A stretch of DNA of 64,000 nt, taken from assembly GCA_963682055.1 (NCBI GenBank), contig OY821746.1, positions 17,969,992 to 18,033,991 on the forward strand, written 5' to 3'. This DNA comes from Primula veris. Taxonomy: Eukaryota; Streptophyta; Magnoliopsida; Ericales; Primulaceae. The notes beneath the pieces were generated by a model. That model was given only the letters and a program-made list of their open reading frames with translations, did no database searches and was not told the origin of the DNA. How positions within the stretch are numbered: position 1 is the stretch's first letter; the number at the start of each line of letters is the position of its first letter. Below, one piece after another: positions 58,475-64,000 of the stretch. The translations under genes were made by a program, and so were the position numbers.

Positions 58475-61261
58475 CTCCTGATTTGGACGTCTTGAATTCT
58501 TCGTTTTCATACAGTCGATCTGAGTCGAGTTCATTCGTAGTGCCAAACACATATAAACCTTAGGGCCGAAAAACTCAATGTGGGATAAACCTGGTATCTA
58601 GGACAAACTGTGTAAGCAGAATGATATTGGCCGAAGTTCCATGTAAATAACTAACCGCAAAACAGTGTGTCTCATAAAAACCTTGCCAAAGCAAAACCAA
58701 TGAAAAAAATTCTGATCGAAAAAAAAAGAGTGGTAGTAGTAGGGGATCAAACACAAAACAGGTGCCTCATGAAAACATTGTCAGAGTAAACTCAGTAGGA
58801 AAAACCTCTAGTCGAATGGAAAAAGAGTACACAGTGGTAAGAAGTATACAACGGTATACTTCCTCTAATTTCGGTAATCTTAAGTGAGATATGATGGGAA
58901 CGTGTCTCGCTAAAAAGCTTACCAAGGAAAACCCATTGGAAAATAAATCTTGGACTAAGAACAAAAAGAGTACACAAGCATACAACGGGATGCTCCCCCT
59001 CACTTGCACTCAACAAGATGCGAGGATTTATCTTGAACATAAAATGTCTCAAGATAACTTAGACAAACTATGATAGTTGTGATTGATTGTGTCTCGTTAA
59101 ATCAGCCAAGGTAAATCCAGTGGGACAAACGTTGGGTCTAAGTATAAAAGATTACACTCACAAATGTTAATCAACACGAGCATTCATCGGGATGCTTTAA
59201 CTCACTTGCATACGACTGGATGCAATGATTTCAGCTAAGTAGTCATAAGTATTCTTCTGGATGCTCCCGCTAACTTGCACACAACTGGGTGTAATGATTT
59301 CATATTCCAAGAAATAGTATGAGCATTTGTCTGGATGTTTTATTTACTTGCACACGATTGGATGTAAGAAAATTTAACATGGAATAGAACGAGCATTCAA
59401 CGGGATGCTCTTAAACTTCATATATGAAGATTTATTTCGGCAAGAAATGCTAAATAGTATAATCTAGTCACATCGTTGATCGATAACATCAAGTTGTCAT
59501 CAAATACAACAAGTGCTTCACCTGGATCGTGAGACAGAACATATGTAATTCAAATATGGCTAATACTAGCTTGAAACCATATACACTCTCTAATCGTCTC
59601 ATAGAGTACAAGTAGATCGGAGTGATTTGTTTGGAGTCTTAACAAGACCTCCAATATATCATCTATTCCCAATGGTAAAGACATAACCATACTAGGAATA
59701 TCCTTTATGCGGGTCTGATAAGTAACCGGCATCGGTATAACATAAAAAAGGTGGCGTTAAATCAAGTACCAAAGGGGCAGGTACACTCGACAACGCAAAA
59801 CGGAATAAGCATGCCCACTTCCAAAATTACCATAAGGTCACGAAATATGTATTTAGTGCCACTTTGGTGGCATCGTGTTAGCGCGATACTGTGTCGAGAT
59901 ATATCATTCACAGCATAGGAGATTTTCGTCCTACCATATTAGACCAAGTACAATGATGCGTTTATTGTAATTAGATATGAACATCATGGTTCAATATCCG
60001 TCCATCATCTCATCAGGGATGGACCGGGTCTATATCAATGTCTAGTGATCAACGATCATGTGGGAATTTGACGACTTAGCGTCATGATGACTAAAGCATC
60101 ATAACACCTTCTGGGTGTAGTCTGAATCATGAATTTAAATTCAATCTTTATGGGACTCGATCATTAGGCCGAGTCACTACCGTGTCTTCCCAATATCCAG
60201 GCAAATCCAAAACGTGGATTGCTTCATAACACGCAATGGCATAAAACATGTCTCTACGTATCCTAAGTCGATCAAGTACTCACTTAAGCAAGATACCACC
60301 TCCACTCGGATCTTATAATCCATATAGTGAATGTCTCAGTTAATTGAGAAAATGTTCCGTGGTCAGAAAATATTTGATTCAAGCATCTGAAGTCACACAG
60401 GGACCAACATCTACATCTCTTGTCTAAATCCCCACAGAGATCAAACCATGACCACAATCATAGGTTGCATACTTAGTTTTTCAGAAACTACTAAACTAAT
60501 AAGTATAACTAATCTCGTAATCAATTCAAATGTGTGAGAGAAGCCTTGCGCTTAACATGCGAGAATTGTACAATCTCATTATTCGCATCATTCTTCCTTA
60601 CGGATACCCATTTAAACAAACTAGTTTAACATCAGGCGGTGTTGGAACGACAGGTCCAGACACACTTTGTTTCACTAAGGAATCCAATCTGGAATGCGAG
60701 TTTCCATTTAGGCCAGTCTGATCTTCATTGACTTCTAGAAACGATATGTGGTTCCCTGTCATCATTTGCTAATATTATCAATTGTCACTTAATATATGAA
60801 CAATTATCGATGACAGTCTCATTTAGCTTCAATATCGTCTAAGATATCATGATCGACATATATTTTGAGATTCTTCGGATGAGGAAGAATCATACATCTC
60901 CTTGATCTTTTATAATCTCATGCGACAAACGAGTTTCAGTTCACCTCTTTTGGTGCTGAACGAATTAAGAACCGGTCAACTTGCTCGTTTCTCAAGAAGG
61001 ACGACAGACTGGACAGACGAGAACACGTCATTTTCTTGACGGGTTCGGCCAAAAGCAATGTGTTTCGACATGAACACGACATCCAACAGGGACGTATTTC
61101 CTTGCAAGCATATTTGTAGCAGTTATAAATGATCTCGTGACATTTCATAGTCATTTAAATGCAACTGACATTTGAGTAGAATTGGGGGAGTCTATGCACA
61201 TACTTATCATTTAGTGCAATTTTGGAAATTAAACTAAGACTGAGTGGGTTATGTCACGTTA
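58271..61261 (-). mobile_element. Copia LTR retrotransposon C, 3' half
   Basis: A minus-strand element. Its 3' LTR is 58271-58474 (TGTTGTGTG...CTACAACA on plus), adjoining a tract next to 58475-58484. The repeated 3' region (58560-59450) has the same degenerate units as A and B. RNase H remains at 59550-59760 (LYETIRECIWFQ), an RT-start remnant lies near 60525-60560 and a linker remnant at 60936-61154. It stops abruptly at 61261, where a gypsy LTR begins. The continuation should lie beyond the window. The left flank is atcgg (58266-58270). Confidence 0.85.
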
Positions 61262-61806
61262 TGATGTGCCCGGGATGCTAAGATGTCGGTAAGTCGCTGA
61301 ATTTTAGGAGATCTCAATAGAGAAAACCAACTCTTCGTGTTTGATAAGCCGAAGGCGCCACAAACAAGATGGGTTGAGGTTCTAATGAAACAAGCTTGAT
61401 AAGCCCAAAGGCGCCACAAACAAGTTCCGTTAGGATGATTCACCACACTCCGGAGAGATAAGAAGGGGAGTGATAAGAATCGGGGTTTAACTCGCCACTA
61501 ACAATCTGAATTCCACAAATTGCAAGATAAGAGAAAAGGATAAACAAGCAAAAAGCTTAATTCTTTATATCATTCCAGTGTGTTTTATAACTTGATACAT
61601 ATGGCTTTATATAGAGCCAAAAACGTCACCCTAATGACAGGATAAGATCTACAACTTAGATTACTTGAATCTAGTTAGATACATTCATAAAAACCTTTTA
61701 CACTTATCTATATCATTAAGTATGGACTTTGACCACTAGATACACTTAATATAAGCCTATCCACGTCCATAAGCATGCACCAACAATGTCAAATGCTTAG
61801 ATTACA
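61262..61806 (-). repeat. 3' LTR of the Ty3/gypsy element
   Basis: On the minus strand it runs from TGTAATCTAAGC (61806) to GGGCACATCA (61262), about 545 bp. A purine-rich AAGTGGG lies just before it. It contains a TATA-like 'ctctatataaagcc' (61602-61615). Comparison with copia A at 21588-21605 shows it inserted within 'cacgtta|tttcacgtc', which fixes this boundary. Confidence 0.75.
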
Positions 61807-61842
61807 CCCACTTGGCAGATTAGAATCATTGAATGTGCAGAT

Positions 61843-64000
61843 TCATGCATCGAATTTAATGCACTCCTTGAAATAGCCAAAATTCGATGTATCGGCAAAG
61901 TTGCTGCTCAAAGCTATCAAATGAGTTAATTCCTTTGTCATAAGCACTTCATTACCAATTTTGAGCTTCTTAGATTTTGACCGAGTAACCGGACCCACAT
62001 GAGGAATATTGAGCTTAGATTCATAATCGAATGCTACATGATGCACATCATCTCCTCTGGGTTGATTAGGATTTGCCCTCAAATCCATATTTTCATCGTC
62101 TTCAATGTATGAAGTCAAATCCCGAACATTGAAAGTGTTTGATCCTTGGTAACCTTCAGGTAGTTCAATCTTATATGCGTTATCGTTGACTTTAGACAAT
62201 ACCCGAAAAGGACCATCGGCCCTTGGCATAAGTTTTGATTTCCGCAGGTTTGGAAACCGCTCCTTCTTCAAATGCACCCAAACTAGATCGCTTGGTTCGA
62301 AAACAACATGTTTTCGACTTTTATTCGTCACTCGCTCATTGATTTCATTTTGTTTCTCAATCCGTTCTTTCACCTTCTTATGTATTTCTTTAACCAACTC
62401 GGCTTTCTTTTCTCCATCCATACTAATCCTCTCGCTGATAGGTAACGGGGATAAATCTAAAGGTGTAATAGGATTAAAACCATAAACAATCTCAAAAGGG
62501 CTGAGTTTCGTAACCCTATGCACACTACGATTATAAGCAAACTCGGCCATTGCTAGAGCCCCATCCCATGATTTCAGATTTTTACCAATAAGACTTCGAA
62601 GTAAAGTAGACAAAGTTCGGTTTACTACCTCGGTCTGTCCATCGGTTTGCGGATGACATGCTGTACTAAATAGAAGTTTAGTACCCAATTTCTTCCACAA
62701 CGTCTTCCAAAAGTAACTCAAGAACTTGACATCTCGATCCGACACGATTGTTTTCGGAATACCATGTAGTTTCACAACTTCTCGAAAGAACAAGTCCGCA
62801 ATATGTGATGCATCGTCCGTCTTGTGACACGGGATGAAATGAGCCATTTTTGAAAAACGATCGACTACCACAAAGATCGAATCCATACCCCGCTGTGTTT
62901 TTGGTAATCCCAATACGAAATCCATACTCACATCAACCCAAGGTTGATTTGGTACGGGTAATGGCATGTATAACCCTTGATTTGCTTCTTTGCTCTTGGA
63001 CTTTTTACAAACTACACATTTCTCAACAACCCGATGTACGTCTCTAATCATAGCAGGCCAATAAAAATGTTCTTTGACCATTTCCAAGGTCTTCTTTTCC
63101 CCAAAGTGTCTTGCCAGACCACCACTATGAGCCTCTCGAACTAACAATTCCCGAACCGAACAATTCGGAATTACAAGCTTTCCCATCCGTAAGAGATATC
63201 CCTCGTGGCGATAGAACCCATTCACGCCCTCTTTCTCACATGCCGAATAGATAGAGGACAAATTTGGATCTTCTGAGTACTGATCCTTGATGAGTTCGAA
63301 CCCAAGCAAGTTCGCACTCATCATCGATATAAGAGCATGTCTTCGAGAAAGAGCATCGGCAACAACATTCGAATTTCCTTTCTTGAATTTGATAACATAT
63401 GGAAATACTTCCATAAACTCGACCCACTTCGCATGTCTTCGGTTCAGTTTTGCTTGTCCCTTTAAATATTTTAAAGACTCGTGGTCGGTGTGTATTACAA
63501 ATTCCTTTGGAAGTAAATAATGCTGCCATACTTCCAAGGCTCGTATCAAGGAATAAAACTCCTTGTCGTAGGTGGAATAGTTGAGTCGAGAGCCACCCAA
63601 CTTCTCACTAAAATAAGCAATTGGTCGCTTGTCTTGTATAAGGACAGCCCCTACGCCTACCCCGGATGCATCACACTCGATTTCGAAAGTTTTCGAAAAG
63701 TCGGGCAGAGCCAAAATTGGAGCCGAGCATAATTTCTCCTTTACTATCTCAAAACTCTTACGAGCAGCCTTATCAAATTTAAACGCACCATTAACTTTAG
63801 TACACTCAGTCAGAGGGGCTAACAAAGTGCTAAAGTTTTTCACAAAACGTCTATAAAATGATGCTAATCCATGAAAACTTCGAACCTCCGAAACACTAGT
63901 CGGCTCAGGCCATTCCTTGATTGCTTTTACTTTCTCCTCATCAACCTCAATACCCCTTTCTGAAACCACAAAACCGAGAAATACGACTCGGTCTTGGCAA
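61843..64000 (-). CDS. Ty3/gypsy pol: RT end, RNase H, integrase (partial, open at edge)
   Basis: The frame is open through the window edge ([16 protein letters not shown] spans the start), so the 5' part lies outside. Residue numbers count from 63969. The RT C-terminus covers about 1-90. RNase H at about 94-210 has acidic residues in IECD (about 100), DKE (about 137), HTD (about 161) and VVAD (about 205). The integrase zinc finger is H281, H288, C318 and C321, and the core D350 (VSMD), D411 (VSD) and E447 (GQTE) gives an intact DDE triad. After GPFRV...FNVRDL there is an acidic tail with no recognisable chromodomain. No stop interrupts 718 codons, so the element is young or under recent selection. 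Confidence 0.93.
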   Translation of the reverse strand, partial: CQDRVVFLGFVVSERGIEVDEEKVKAIKEWPEPTSVSEVRSFHGLASFYRRFVKNFSTLLAPLTECTKVNGAFKFDKAARKSFEIVKEKLCSAPILALPDFSKTFEIECDASGVGVGAVLIQDKRPIAYFSEKLGGSRLNYSTYDKEFYSLIRALEVWQHYLLPKEFVIHTDHESLKYLKGQAKLNRRHAKWVEFMEVFPYVIKFKKGNSNVVADALSRRHALISMMSANLLGFELIKDQYSEDPNLSSIYSACEKEGVNGFYRHEGYLLRMGKLVIPNCSVRELLVREAHSGGLARHFGEKKTLEMVKEHFYWPAMIRDVHRVVEKCVVCKKSKSKEANQGLYMPLPVPNQPWVDVSMDFVLGLPKTQRGMDSIFVVVDRFSKMAHFIPCHKTDDASHIADLFFREVVKLHGIPKTIVSDRDVKFLSYFWKTLWKKLGTKLLFSTACHPQTDGQTEVVNRTLSTLLRSLIGKNLKSWDGALAMAEFAYNRSVHRVTKLSPFEIVYGFNPITPLDLSPLPISERISMDGEKKAELVKEIHKKVKERIEKQNEINERVTNKSRKHVVFEPSDLVWVHLKKERFPNLRKSKLMPRADGPFRVLSKVNDNAYKIELPEGYQGSNTFNVRDLTSYIEDDENMDLRANPNQPRGDDVHHVAFDYESKLNIPHVGPVTRSKSKKLKIGNEVLMTKELTHLIALSSNFADTSNFGYFKECIKFDA

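Noticed and set aside
62186..63856. Plus-strand frames of 65-99 codons across the gypsy region
   Set aside because: They are antisense shadows of the intact minus-strand pol frame.

Overview
This is a stretch of nuclear DNA from a dicot plant. It is AT-rich, its genes have GT-AG introns, and its repeats are typical plant ones: copia and gypsy LTR retrotransposons, TRIMs, hAT-like, MULE-like and Stowaway-like non-autonomous elements, and long (TA)n and (AAT)n tracts. No bacterial, organellar, rRNA or confident tRNA feature was seen. The species cannot be named from sequence alone.

Only two genes look intact: a pair of class III secretory peroxidases, one on the minus strand (37096-39204) and one on the plus strand (55433-56907). 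Each has four exons of identical lengths (207, 192, 166 and 389 nt) and encodes 317 residues. By hand count they differ at about 40 residues. They stand head to head, about 16 kb apart, and share a short promoter block with a TATA box, an ACGCGG core and a GTCACGC motif. The region between them is filled with transposons. Other host-like remains are an ARGOS/OSR-like small membrane protein with an in-frame stop near its start (7917-8177, minus), a LEA14-type LEA_2 pseudogene (15005-15962, minus), a plant-mobile-domain (MAIN-like) pseudogene (3541-5690, plus) and a FAR1/MULE-like fragment (6790-7220, minus).

Layout. 1-2780: inverted AT-rich repeats around a foldback MITE. 2780-7240: PMD pseudogene, a hAT-type element with 8-bp target duplications, and the FAR1-like fragment. 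7900-8180: ARGOS-like sequence. 8860-9780: decayed copia 3' end with a tandem array. 9780-18780: mostly unassigned AT-rich DNA, with possible exons and the LEA_2 pseudogene. 18781-25798: copia element A (minus) with a perfect CTTTT target duplication. 26727-29453: a solo gypsy-type LTR (target GTCAT) that contains a second solo LTR (27091-28713, target GATCA). 31100-35264: the 3' end of another element of the same gypsy-type family; its LTR is split by a 1.7-kb MULE-like foldback element carrying about 30 copies of a 21-bp repeat. 35423-35774: a TRIM with identical LTRs. 37096-39204: peroxidase 1. 39781-43209: a hAT-like element and a second TRIM. 46209-54189: a solo LTR next to a CAGGG-ended DNA element that holds copia element B (plus). 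55433-56907: peroxidase 2. 57244-57560: Stowaway-like MITE. 58271-64000: copia element C (minus), split by a Ty3/gypsy element whose pol reading frame is open to the window edge.

The picture is a repeat-dense euchromatic region in which a duplicated defence/cell-wall peroxidase pair has stayed intact while neighbouring genes decayed. Nested insertions can be ordered from their target-site duplications: the inner solo LTR is younger than the outer one, the MULE-like element is younger than the gypsy-type LTR it splits, and the gypsy element is younger than copia C.
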